From Rhizobiaceae bacterium (GTDB lineage Bacteria; Pseudomonadota; Alphaproteobacteria; Rhizobiales; Rhizobiaceae), in contig JAKISV010000008.1 of assembly GCA_021648425.1 (NCBI GenBank), forward strand, positions 1-29,832: 29,832 bases of DNA, in the 5' to 3' direction. The notes under the pieces are model-generated. The model was not told the DNA's origin. It saw only the letters and a list, made by a program, of their open reading frames with translations, and made no database searches. This document shows, piece after piece, positions 7,544 to 14,632 of the stretch (position 1 is the first letter of the stretch; every line of letters starts with the position of its first letter). A program made the translations under genes and the position numbers.

Positions 7544-7921
7544 CTATTCGGCCTCCGGCAGCGTTGCAAAATAAAGTGCCAGAGATGCCATTTGCTCTTC
7601 ATCCAGGCGAGCGGCAATCAATTGCATTGCCGGATTTTCAAGATCTTTTATTTTGTAGGCATTCATCACCGATATAAATCCTTCTGCGTCCCAACCGGTA
7701 ATGGGGGGAATCCCCTTGTCTTTACCGGTCGCAGAATGACAGGTGACGCATTCGGCGGCAAGATATTCGCCATATTCAAAGTCGCCTTTGACGGGACCTT
7801 CATTTGGATGGGTAGTAATCAGAATGGCTTTTGTTTCAAGCTTTCCAGAGCGCTCCGCCACTGCCTGAGTGATCGAAAATATGTTGATTGAGATATACAG
7901 TACAACTAATACTCTGACCAT
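7544..7921 (-). CDS. fccA: Mono-heme cytochrome c, subunit of sulfide dehydrogenase
   Basis: 125 residues from the ATG at 7921 (GAGG five bases upstream); the longer frame from 7981 adds 20 residues that would spoil the signal peptide. A hydrophobic export signal covers residues 2-20. One heme motif, CVTCH, follows EYGEYLAAE. A later NPAMQLIAARLDEEQMASLALYFATL supplies the likely axial Met and the closing helix typical of small class I cytochromes c. It lies 69 bp upstream of fccB in the same orientation, so it is the electron acceptor subunit FccA/SoxE. A single heme distinguishes it from the di-heme FccA of Allochromatium. Confidence 0.88.
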   Translation of the reverse strand: MVRVLVVLYISINIFSITQAVAERSGKLETKAILITTHPNEGPVKGDFEYGEYLAAECVTCHSATGKDKGIPPITGWDAEGFISVMNAYKIKDLENPAMQLIAARLDEEQMASLALYFATLPEAE

Positions 7922-7938
7922 CAATGCCTCATCTGGGA

Positions 7939-7954
7939 ATTCTAATGTGTGAAT
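7939..7954. promoter_or_regulatory. Perfect ATTC-N8-GAAT site (SqrR/BigR-type operator) before fccA
   Basis: ATTC at 7939-7942 and GAAT at 7951-7954. It overlaps the proposed fccA -10 region and lies 18 bp from the start codon, a classic repressor position. The motif is the one recalled for Rhodobacter SqrR. Confidence 0.6.
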
Positions 7955-8075
7955 ATTTAAACACATAAATGTGAGAGTCAATGTTTACGATGATGGTGGC
8001 AGCATATTGGCAAGCTGTTCAAAAGTTTGTCAGATGAATTACCCCAAAACGTTCAATATGTCGCAGTTGAGTTGA

Positions 8076-8093
8076 TATTAGATTTTTCTAATA
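8076..8093. promoter_or_regulatory. Perfect inverted repeat TATTAGA-TTTT-TCTAATA
   Basis: Seven-base arms with a four-base T spacer in the middle of the fccA-soxY gap. The pyrimidine-rich TCTAATA half-site recurs at 8257-8263 near soxY. Regulator unknown; it could be a second site for the ArsR protein or one for another factor. Confidence 0.45.
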
Positions 8094-8184
8094 CCGCCTT
8101 AATTCAGATTAACTAGTGGTTTCAGGCGAGTAATCAGCATTATTACACTATGGATGCCAAATTATACCTGATTTAAGTTTACTT

Positions 8185-8200
8185 ATTCAATTTATTGAAT
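8185..8200. promoter_or_regulatory. Perfect ATTC-N8-GAAT site (SqrR/BigR-type operator) before soxY
   Basis: ATTC at 8185-8188 and GAAT at 8197-8200. The symmetry extends to ATTCAAT-TT-ATTGAAT, a 7-2-7 palindrome. It overlaps a possible -35 (TTGAAT) for soxY and lies 79 bp upstream of the ATG. Confidence 0.6.
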
Positions 8201-8278
8201 TTATTCTGAATTTCTGATAGGGATAACTCAGATTAGGAAATTCAGCGAAATTATTATCTAATATCGGGAGAATACGAG

Positions 8279-8740
8279 ATGACAATATCAAGACGTAAGG
8301 TACTTGGCCATGGAGCGGGGCTTGGGGCTGTTGTGGTTGCCGGTCCTTTGGTTGTTTCTTCGGTTGCGCCTGCTTATGCGGGTGCTGTTGAAGATATTAT
8401 TGCCGAATTCACGGGCGGAACGGAGCCTGGTTCAGGCAAGGTCACGCTTGGAGCGCCTGAGATTGCCGAGAACGGTAACACGGTTCCCATCAAGGTCTCG
8501 GTTGAGAGCGCGATGAGTGCGGATGATTATGCGGCGGAGGTTCTGATTATCGCCACGGGTAATCCCCAGCCGAAGGTCGCCATTTTGGGATTTTCACCAA
8601 TGAGCGGCAGTGCAGATGCCTCGACGCGCATTCGACTTGCCAAGACGCAGGATCTGATTGCGATTGCGAAGATGAGCGATGGCTCGTTTTATCGCGATAC
8701 CAAGACGGTTAAAGTGACAATCGGCGGCTGCGGCGGCTAG
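8279..8740 (+). CDS. soxY: Sulfur-carrier protein SoxY
   Basis: 153 residues. A twin-arginine-type signal (ISRRKVLGHGAGLGAVVVAG) leads to the SoxY fold and the diagnostic C-terminal swinging arm VTIGGCGG, whose Cys151 covalently carries sulfur intermediates during thiosulfate or sulfide oxidation. GGAG lies about nine bases before the ATG. It is first in the plus-strand soxYZB transcript, with soxZ 47 bp downstream, and divergent from fccA. SoxY pairs with SoxZ and works in the periplasm. soxX and soxA, which usually flank this pair, are not next to it. Confidence 0.95.
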   Translation: MTISRRKVLGHGAGLGAVVVAGPLVVSSVAPAYAGAVEDIIAEFTGGTEPGSGKVTLGAPEIAENGNTVPIKVSVESAMSADDYAAEVLIIATGNPQPKVAILGFSPMSGSADASTRIRLAKTQDLIAIAKMSDGSFYRDTKTVKVTIGGCGG

Positions 8741-8787
8741 CCGGGGCGGTTAAGTGCCCAGACACCAAGTTCAGGAGATTTTTCAAA

Positions 8788-9120
8788 ATGTCAAAAGATG
8801 TAAAACCAAGAGTAAAAGTGCCCAAGAAGGCGGCGGCTGGTGATGTGATCACAATCAAGACGCTGATCAGCCACAAGATGGAAACGGGCCTGCGCAAGGA
8901 CAAAAAAACCGGGGATATGATCCCGCGCAAGATCATCAATGCGTTCAAGGCGGAGTTTAACGGAGAAACCGTGTTCTCAGCTAAACTTGAGCCTTCTATC
9001 TCGGCCAACCCCTATATCCAGTTCACGACAAAGGTCATGGAAAGCGGAGATTTCAACTTCACATGGACCGATGATGACGGGTCTGAATACAAAGCAACTA
9101 AATCCATTTCAATCGGGTAA
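8788..9120 (+). CDS. soxZ: Sulfur-oxidation partner protein SoxZ
   Basis: 110 residues, the usual size for SoxZ. The family shows in RVKVPKKAAAGDVITIKTLI, SHKMETGLRKDKKTGDMIPR and the closing FNFTWTDDDGSEYKATKSI. It has no signal peptide of its own, as expected, since it is exported with the Tat-dependent SoxY. AGGAG lies about 10 bases before the ATG. It forms the SoxYZ carrier complex with the product of the gene just upstream. Confidence 0.95.
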   Translation: MSKDVKPRVKVPKKAAAGDVITIKTLISHKMETGLRKDKKTGDMIPRKIINAFKAEFNGETVFSAKLEPSISANPYIQFTTKVMESGDFNFTWTDDDGSEYKATKSISIG

Positions 9121-9132
9121 CTATTGAAAGTC

Positions 9133-9158
9133 CCCGGGCAATGGAATAGTTGCCCGGG
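9133..9158. other. GC-rich hairpin in the soxZ-soxB gap
   Basis: Perfect nine-base stem CCCGGGCAA / TTGCCCGGG with an eight-base loop, 12 bp after the soxZ stop. No T-run follows, so it is more likely an mRNA-stabilising or attenuating hairpin than a full terminator. A smaller hairpin, ATCCGG-N7-CCGGAT (9260-9278), abuts the soxB ribosome site. Confidence 0.55.
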
Positions 9159-9292
9159 AAATTGCGATTGTTGGAACCGGGAATTCCAAATTGCAATTGT
9201 GAGATATTCTGATTTAATAATTCTATAATCCACAATCAGGATATCAACTGGGAAATTTAATCCGGCAAAGAACCGGATACGGAGGAAAACTG

Positions 9293-10987
9293 ATGATTTC
9301 ACGTCGCGACTTTTTACAGGCCAGCGTTGCAGCCACAGCTATTATGGGGGCTGGAAGTGCCGGCAACTGGAGTGCATTGGCAGCAACCCAGGCGATGACC
9401 CAGGACGATATTTTAAAGTTCGATGATTATGGCAATGTGACGCTGGTCCACATTACAGATATTCATGCCCAGGCAAAGCCAATCTATTTCCGCGAGCCAT
9501 CGATCAATATCGGTGTAGGCGATGTTATCGGTTTACCACCTCATGTGAGTGGTGCAGACTTTCTGAAAATGTTCAATATGAAACCGGGTATGCCCGAGGC
9601 TTACGCCTTGTCATCTGTAGATTTTGTAGCGCTTGCCAAAGAATACGGAAAAATGGGCGGCCTTGACCGGGCTTCCACCATTGTTAAGTCAATTCGCGCC
9701 ACACGCGGTGACAAAATGCTGATGCTGGATGGCGGCGATACCTGGCAGGGCTCTTTTGTTGCCAACAAAACCAACGGCCAGGACATGGTTGATATCATGA
9801 ATGTATTCAAGCCTGATGCGATGGTTTCGCACTGGGAATTTACGTTGGGAGAAGAGCGGGTTAATGAAATTATTGAAACACTGGATTTCCCGTTTCTGGG
9901 TTCGAATATTTTCGACAATGAGTGGAATGAACCGGCTTATGATTCAACAAAAATGTTTGAGAAAAACGGCGTGAAAATTGCCGTGGTTGGCCAGGCATTC
10001 CCCTACCTTCCGATAGCCAACCCCAGGTGGATGTTTCCTTCCCTTTCTTTTGGTATCCGCGAAGAAGAATTGCAGAAGAATATTACTGCGGCGCGAGATG
10101 ATGGCGCGGATCTGGTGGTGTTGCTGTCTCACAACGGGTTTGATGTGGATCGCAAACTGGCTGGCATACTTACCGGGGTTGATGTTATTCTCACTGCCCA
10201 CACCCACGATGCTCTGCCAGAGCCGGTTCTCGTAGGGAAAACCATGTTGATCGCATCGGGTTCAAACGGCAAATTTGTTTCGCGTCTTGATCTGGATGTG
10301 CAAAACGGCGAAATTAAAGGGTTTAAGTATAAACTTATACCGGTGTTCTCTGACGTGATTACTCCGGACCCGGAAATGGCCAAGGTGATTGACGATAGTC
10401 GTGCGCCTTATGAGGCGGAACTTTCAACCGTACTGGGCCGTACGGACAGCCTTTTATATCGCCGGGGTAATTTCAACGGTACTTTTGATGATTTGATCTG
10501 CCAGGCATTGCTGGAGGAACGTGATGCCGACATTGCACTTTCTCCTGGATTCCGCTGGGGACCATCCCTGCTTCCGGGGCAGGATATTACGGTTGAAGAT
10601 GTTCATAATGGTACGGCAATGAGTTATCCGGAAGCCTATCGCACCGAAATGACCGGCCAACTGCTGAAGGATGTCGTCGAGGATATAGCTGATAATCTGT
10701 TCAATACAGACCCGTTTTTACAGTCAGGTGGCGATATGGTGCGTGTGGGCGGCATGGGTTATACCATTGACGTCAACAAAGAAATCGGCAGCCGTATCAC
10801 TGACATGACATTGTTGAAAACCGGCGAAAAAATCGACTCCGCCAAAACCTACACCGTTGCCGGTTGGGCATCTGTAAATGAAGGCACCGAGGGGCCTGCA
10901 ATCTGGGATGTGGTTGCTGATTATCTCAAACGCGAGCAGACGGTGGAGATTGAAGAAAATACTTCGGTGAAGGTTCTTGGGATTTAA
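9293..10987 (+). CDS. soxB: Thiosulfohydrolase SoxB (dimanganese 5'-nucleotidase family)
   Basis: 564 residues, normal for SoxB. A twin-arginine signal (ISRRDFLQASVAATAIMGAG) is followed by the metallophosphatase core: VHITDIHAQ (residues 52-60), LDGGDTWQGS (145-154), VLLSHNGFDVDRKLA and LTAHTHDALPEP supply the metal ligands, and a C-terminal 5'-nucleotidase domain holds SGGDMVRVGGMGYTID. SoxB hydrolyses the sulfate group from the SoxY-bound thiosulfonate. GGAGG lies eight bases before the ATG. The 172-bp gap from soxZ holds hairpins but no gene. No terminator is obvious downstream. Confidence 0.96.
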   Translation: MISRRDFLQASVAATAIMGAGSAGNWSALAATQAMTQDDILKFDDYGNVTLVHITDIHAQAKPIYFREPSINIGVGDVIGLPPHVSGADFLKMFNMKPGMPEAYALSSVDFVALAKEYGKMGGLDRASTIVKSIRATRGDKMLMLDGGDTWQGSFVANKTNGQDMVDIMNVFKPDAMVSHWEFTLGEERVNEIIETLDFPFLGSNIFDNEWNEPAYDSTKMFEKNGVKIAVVGQAFPYLPIANPRWMFPSLSFGIREEELQKNITAARDDGADLVVLLSHNGFDVDRKLAGILTGVDVILTAHTHDALPEPVLVGKTMLIASGSNGKFVSRLDLDVQNGEIKGFKYKLIPVFSDVITPDPEMAKVIDDSRAPYEAELSTVLGRTDSLLYRRGNFNGTFDDLICQALLEERDADIALSPGFRWGPSLLPGQDITVEDVHNGTAMSYPEAYRTEMTGQLLKDVVEDIADNLFNTDPFLQSGGDMVRVGGMGYTIDVNKEIGSRITDMTLLKTGEKIDSAKTYTVAGWASVNEGTEGPAIWDVVADYLKREQTVEIEENTSVKVLGI

Positions 10988-11116
10988 AGCTGCGCTTCTA
11001 TTTGAGTATCCAAACTGAAACATATTGTTTTATGCAATTATAGCGATAAGAAACAACTGTGCTGAAATTCGACGGATCGTTTTTGAATTACATTTCAATC
11101 GCGAAATTCCCAAATT

Positions 11117-11872
11117 ATGAGCAAACCGCCATCCGCAGAATTCGAAGCAATGATGCTTTTATATGCGGAACTTGATCGTCTTGGTCCTGGTGATGATGAG
11201 ACCTCGCGAAACATTCTGAAAAACCTGCCTGATTTCCCTGAAAATCCAAATATCGCTGATCTGGGATGTGGGACCGGCCATGCCAGCCTGATGTTGGCAG
11301 AATTGCTTGATGCGCCCGTTCGGGCCGTCGAACTTAGCCCGCAATTTCTGGCAACGCTGACGAAAAAAGCTGCGGCCAGTAATCTGAGCCATCTCATTTT
11401 GCCGATTGAAGCGGATATGAGCAAACTTGACTGGGTTGATGGTGAACTGGCCCTGCTGTGGTCAGAGGGGGCTGCCTATAACCTGACCTTTCGCGGTGCA
11501 CTTGAATGCTGGCGGCCTTTGCTGGCAAAGGGAGGATTAGCTGTAATATCAGAATGCTGCTGGCACAGTGATAAGCCTGCGCTGGAAATTGTCAGTTTCT
11601 GGAAAAACGCATATCCGGCGATGGGGACAGAGGATCAAAATCACCAGCTAGCATTGGATTGCGGGTACAAAGCACTTGATCAGGTAAGAATGCCACAACG
11701 TGGCTGGCTGGAAAACTATTATGCTCCACTGATGGCGCGTATGGATGAATTACGCACAGATGCGACGTCTGCAATGCAGGCTGTTATGAAAGAAACCGTA
11801 GAGGAAATCGAACTGTATCACCGCTATAGCGATGACTATGGCTATACATTTTACATATTGCAGGCGCAGTAA
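11117..11872 (+). CDS. Class I SAM-dependent methyltransferase
   Basis: 251 residues. The Rossmann-fold SAM site is clear: NIADLGCGTGHASLMLAELL as motif I (about residues 50-69), then AVELSPQF for the acidic strand-2 region and a post-motif around LALLWSEGAAYNLTFRGALE. The C-terminal half (HRYSDDYGYTFYILQ) matches small-molecule methyltransferases of unknown substrate. It lies 129 bp after soxB in the same direction, but without a strong ribosome site, and need not be part of the sox transcript. Methyl acceptor unknown. Confidence 0.8.
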   Translation: MSKPPSAEFEAMMLLYAELDRLGPGDDETSRNILKNLPDFPENPNIADLGCGTGHASLMLAELLDAPVRAVELSPQFLATLTKKAAASNLSHLILPIEADMSKLDWVDGELALLWSEGAAYNLTFRGALECWRPLLAKGGLAVISECCWHSDKPALEIVSFWKNAYPAMGTEDQNHQLALDCGYKALDQVRMPQRGWLENYYAPLMARMDELRTDATSAMQAVMKETVEEIELYHRYSDDYGYTFYILQAQ

Positions 11873-11977
11873 CACCACTTCACGTCCATGCAATTTTGCG
11901 TGAATTTACGCGCAAACGGTTAGGCACTTTCCTATCTGAGACTGAAACCGCAGCAGGTTACAGCAAAGGTGAGGAAG

Positions 11978-12604
11978 ATGGGAAAATTCAGACTGGAGAG
12001 GATATTGGCGCTGGCTATGGGGGCGCTGTTATTCACCCAGGCGCAAGCGGGATCAGATGATCCATTCAAGCAGGTGGAGCATTTCAAAATTGAGCGCCCG
12101 GCAAACCTTGATGCTTCCAATGCCATGGATGTTTATGACAATATCATCGACCAGATGGCGCAAGGCTATGCCCAGTCCGGATACAAGTCAGCGAAAGACT
12201 ACAGCAACTGGCGGCGGGACAATAATGCGCCTTATCTGTCAGCGGGGCATGGCAACCGGTTTCTCAACAATTATGGCAACAAAATTTCCAGCGGTTATCT
12301 GAAACTTCGCCGGGGCCAGAAAATGCCAGCGGGTTCGGTGCTGGCAAAGGACAGTTTCACGGTTACTGACGATGGCGAGATTTTCGCCGGTGCGTTGTTT
12401 ATCATGGAAAAGCTGGCTGAGGGAACAAGCCCTGATACCGGCAATTGGCGCTATGCAATGATTATGCCCGATGGTTCACTATTTGGCGACAGTGCAGTTA
12501 AAGGCGATAACAGCATGCAATTTTGTCAGGATTGCCATAACCTGGCAAAAACACGGGATTATCTGTTTTTAATTCCGTGGAAATTTCGCCCCAGCAGTCA
12601 ATAA
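11978..12604 (+). CDS. Cytochrome P460 family protein
   Basis: 208 residues from the ATG at 11978 (GGTGAGG three bases upstream); an in-frame GTG at 11969 is an alternative start. A signal peptide (LALAMGALLFTQAQA) precedes a mature domain with one heme motif CQDCH near the C-terminus, in the typical P460 ending DNSMQFCQDCHNLAKTRDYL. P460 proteins carry a c-type heme cross-linked to a lysine or tyrosine and oxidise hydroxylamine or detoxify NO; members of unknown function are common in sulfur oxidisers. The stop codon directly abuts that of the convergent EamA gene, with no room for a terminator. Confidence 0.82.
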   Translation: MGKFRLERILALAMGALLFTQAQAGSDDPFKQVEHFKIERPANLDASNAMDVYDNIIDQMAQGYAQSGYKSAKDYSNWRRDNNAPYLSAGHGNRFLNNYGNKISSGYLKLRRGQKMPAGSVLAKDSFTVTDDGEIFAGALFIMEKLAEGTSPDTGNWRYAMIMPDGSLFGDSAVKGDNSMQFCQDCHNLAKTRDYLFLIPWKFRPSSQ

Positions 12605-13039
12605 TTACCCTTGAGAAACCAATAGTGCTCCAGTGGCAACGAGGAATATTCCAGCCCAGCCCTGCATAGACAGCCGCTCTCCCAAAAACATAACCGCAAA
12701 AATAGCAACTAATACGACGCTTAATTTATCTACCGGGGCTACCTGGGAGGCTTTACCCATCTGCAGTGCTTTGAAGTAAAAAAGCCATGAGGCACCGGTG
12801 GCAAGGCCTGATAATGCCAGAAAAATCAGGGTTTTTGTGGAAATGGTAGCGAGGCTTTGAGTCTGGCCGGTGGCAAACACCAATATCCCAAGCGCTACGA
12901 CAACGACAATCGTTCGCAGGAAGGTTGCGAAATTTGAGTTGATGCCTTCAACGCCGACTTTTGCCAATATCGCGGTGAGCGCTGCAAATATTGCGGCAAG
13001 AACCGCCCAAAATTGCCAACTGGAAGTTAAATTAGCCAT
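12605..13039 (-). CDS. EamA-domain small membrane transporter (DMT superfamily)
   Basis: 144 residues from the ATG at 13039, chosen because AGGAG lies six bases upstream and the longer frame adds a non-hydrophobic leader. It has about five hydrophobic helices and one EamA domain: WAVLAAIFAALTAILAKVG, GLATGASWLFYFKALQMG, and SVVLVAIFAVMFLGERLS before a final helix. Single-domain members probably work as dimers. Substrate unknown. It lies 49 bp downstream of the creatinase gene on the same strand, so transport of creatine or a product is conceivable but unproven. A CCTTGT-A-ACAAGG palindrome (13048-13060) overlaps the ribosome site. Confidence 0.8.
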   Translation of the reverse strand: MANLTSSWQFWAVLAAIFAALTAILAKVGVEGINSNFATFLRTIVVVVALGILVFATGQTQSLATISTKTLIFLALSGLATGASWLFYFKALQMGKASQVAPVDKLSVVLVAIFAVMFLGERLSMQGWAGIFLVATGALLVSQG

Positions 13040-13088
13040 ATTGCTCTCCTTGTAACAAGGCGAATTGCAGTTTGGGTTGAGGGTTCTA

Positions 13089-14309
13089 TCAGCCCTCAAT
13101 GATATTGTGCTCAGGACCATAGGGAAATCGGGTTATGTTTTGCGCGCCTTCTTTGGTGATAATCAGGATATCATGCTCGCGATAACCCCCCGCCCCGGAT
13201 TGGCCCTGGGGGATAGTGAGCATTGGCTCCATCGATATTACCATGCCTGGTTCAAGCACCGTGTCAATGTCCTCGCGCAACTCCAGCCCTGCTTCGCGGC
13301 CATAATAGTGGGACAGCAAGCCAAATGAATGGCCATAGCCGAATGTGCGATATTGCAGCAGGTTTTTTTCTTCGAAGAATGCATTAATGTGCTGGCATAT
13401 TTGCGCGCAGGTTTTACCCGGCCTGATATGCGATATGCCCAGTTCATGCGCCTCGACATTTGCCTGCCAGATTTTCAGGGAGGTTTCATCGGGCTCACCC
13501 AAAAACAGCGTTAGCTCCAGGGCGGTATAATAACCCGAAATCATCGGGAACGCGTTAAGGCTGAGAATGTCGCCCCTTTGCAGTTTTCTGGTAGTCACCG
13601 GATTATGGGCGCCATCGGTGTTGATACCCGATTGAAACCAAACCCAGTTGTCGCGGATTTCTGAATTGGGGTGGGAACGGGCGATTTCGATTTCCATGGC
13701 GTTACGGCCTGCCATGGCAATGTCAATTTCGCGGGTGTTTTGGCTAATGGCACTCTTGATTGCTTCGCCGCCAACATCTGCAATTCGTGCACCTTCGCGG
13801 ATCAGCTCCAATTCAGCATTCGACTTTCGCATACGTTGGGACATGGTTGCCGGTGCTATATCGGCGGTTTGGATAACACCCAGAAATTCGGCCAGCTTAT
13901 CGCGCTGAATCAAGGTCAAATGATCACCCTCAAAACCAATTGATCTGGACCCGCCAAATACAGATTTTACCGCTCGCCAATAGTTGTCACGCTGCCAGTC
14001 AGTGTAGGTTAAATTTTCGTGAGCACTTTGGCGGCCGGGTTGTCCGCCATCGATATTTGCTGAAATTGTAACAGCACGATCATGGGTGACAACACAGGCA
14101 TAAGGACGGCCAAAAGAGCAATATAAAAAGCCGCTATAATAGGCGACATTGTGCATCGATGTCAGCAGGACTGCGTCCAAATTTCGCTCTGACATGATAG
14201 CTCGCAAGCCGCCCAGCCGTGCATCATATTCGCTTTGAGAAAACGGCAACTGGTTTTTGGAACCGTTTTTGAAATGGAAATATTGCGGGCGTTCGATTTG
14301 CGCTGCCAT
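13089..14309 (-). CDS. Creatinase (creatine amidinohydrolase)
   Basis: 406 residues, matching the roughly 403-residue Pseudomonas creatinase along its whole length. Shared blocks include YYSGFLYCSFGRPY, NIDGGQPGR, YTDWQRDNYW, WFQSGINTDGAHNPVTTRK, FGYGHSFGLLSHYYGREAG and GAGGYREHDILI. His235, Glu265, Arg338 and Glu361 correspond, at a constant offset of three, to the P. putida catalytic and substrate residues His232, Glu262, Arg335 and Glu358. The fold is that of M24 aminopeptidases without metals. The enzyme splits creatine into urea and sarcosine in the cytoplasm. GGAG precedes the ATG. No sarcosine oxidase or urease gene is in the window. Assignment is from remembered family sequence; the alternative is a related M24 hydrolase. 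Confidence 0.88.
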   Translation of the reverse strand: MAAQIERPQYFHFKNGSKNQLPFSQSEYDARLGGLRAIMSERNLDAVLLTSMHNVAYYSGFLYCSFGRPYACVVTHDRAVTISANIDGGQPGRQSAHENLTYTDWQRDNYWRAVKSVFGGSRSIGFEGDHLTLIQRDKLAEFLGVIQTADIAPATMSQRMRKSNAELELIREGARIADVGGEAIKSAISQNTREIDIAMAGRNAMEIEIARSHPNSEIRDNWVWFQSGINTDGAHNPVTTRKLQRGDILSLNAFPMISGYYTALELTLFLGEPDETSLKIWQANVEAHELGISHIRPGKTCAQICQHINAFFEEKNLLQYRTFGYGHSFGLLSHYYGREAGLELREDIDTVLEPGMVISMEPMLTIPQGQSGAGGYREHDILIITKEGAQNITRFPYGPEHNIIEG

Positions 14310-14632
14310 GATTATTTCTCCGGTATATTCCGGGATAATTCCCGGATTTAAATTATCCGGGCGTACAGGACATGGGTATATTATTTTGTCGCAACGACGC
14401 CATCGCTGCCTGTCAGGGCTATTCTATCATGTTTGTGGATTTGGTGGAATTGATGTTTTGATTCAAGTGGCGAGCATCAAAACAACATTTTGGATTGTAG
14501 TGTAATCTATTATTTTACAACAGCTTAAGGGCAATTGTCGTCAATATGATTCAATCTGTCAGATTTGTGTTTTGATATGTTGCTTTAACAAAAGAAGTGG
14601 CGAGAATTAAACAATACTGAAACCCTGCCGCT
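14310..14632. promoter_or_regulatory. Creatinase leader/promoter region with overlapping inverted repeats
   Basis: 323 bp without a gene between the creatinase start and the cbbY stop. Close to creatinase lie two perfect inverted repeats that share six bases: TCCGGGA-TAAT-TCCCGGA (14329-14346) and CCCGGAT-N7-ATCCGGG (14341-14361). They are just upstream of the creatinase ribosome site and could be a regulator site or alternative RNA hairpins. The rest is AT-rich with no gene seen; no convincing terminator follows cbbY. Confidence 0.5.

Larger units (their letters stand above)
7922..8278. promoter_or_regulatory. Divergent fccA-soxY promoter region with several palindromes
   Basis: 357 bp of AT-rich DNA with no gene. 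It contains two perfect ATTC-N8-GAAT sites (7939-7954, 8185-8200) and a perfect TATTAGA-N4-TCTAATA repeat (8076-8093). A minus-strand -35-like TTGACT lies at 7976-7981 with a weak -10 at 7953-7958, facing fccA. A weaker plus-strand TTGAAT at 8195-8200 faces soxY. Sites near both ends fit coordinated control of both transcripts by a sulfide-responsive repressor. Confidence 0.6.

Noticed and set aside
9121..9292. Possible short soxX or other gene between soxZ and soxB
   Set aside because: No plus-strand frame with a heme motif or signal peptide; the space holds hairpins and the soxB ribosome site.
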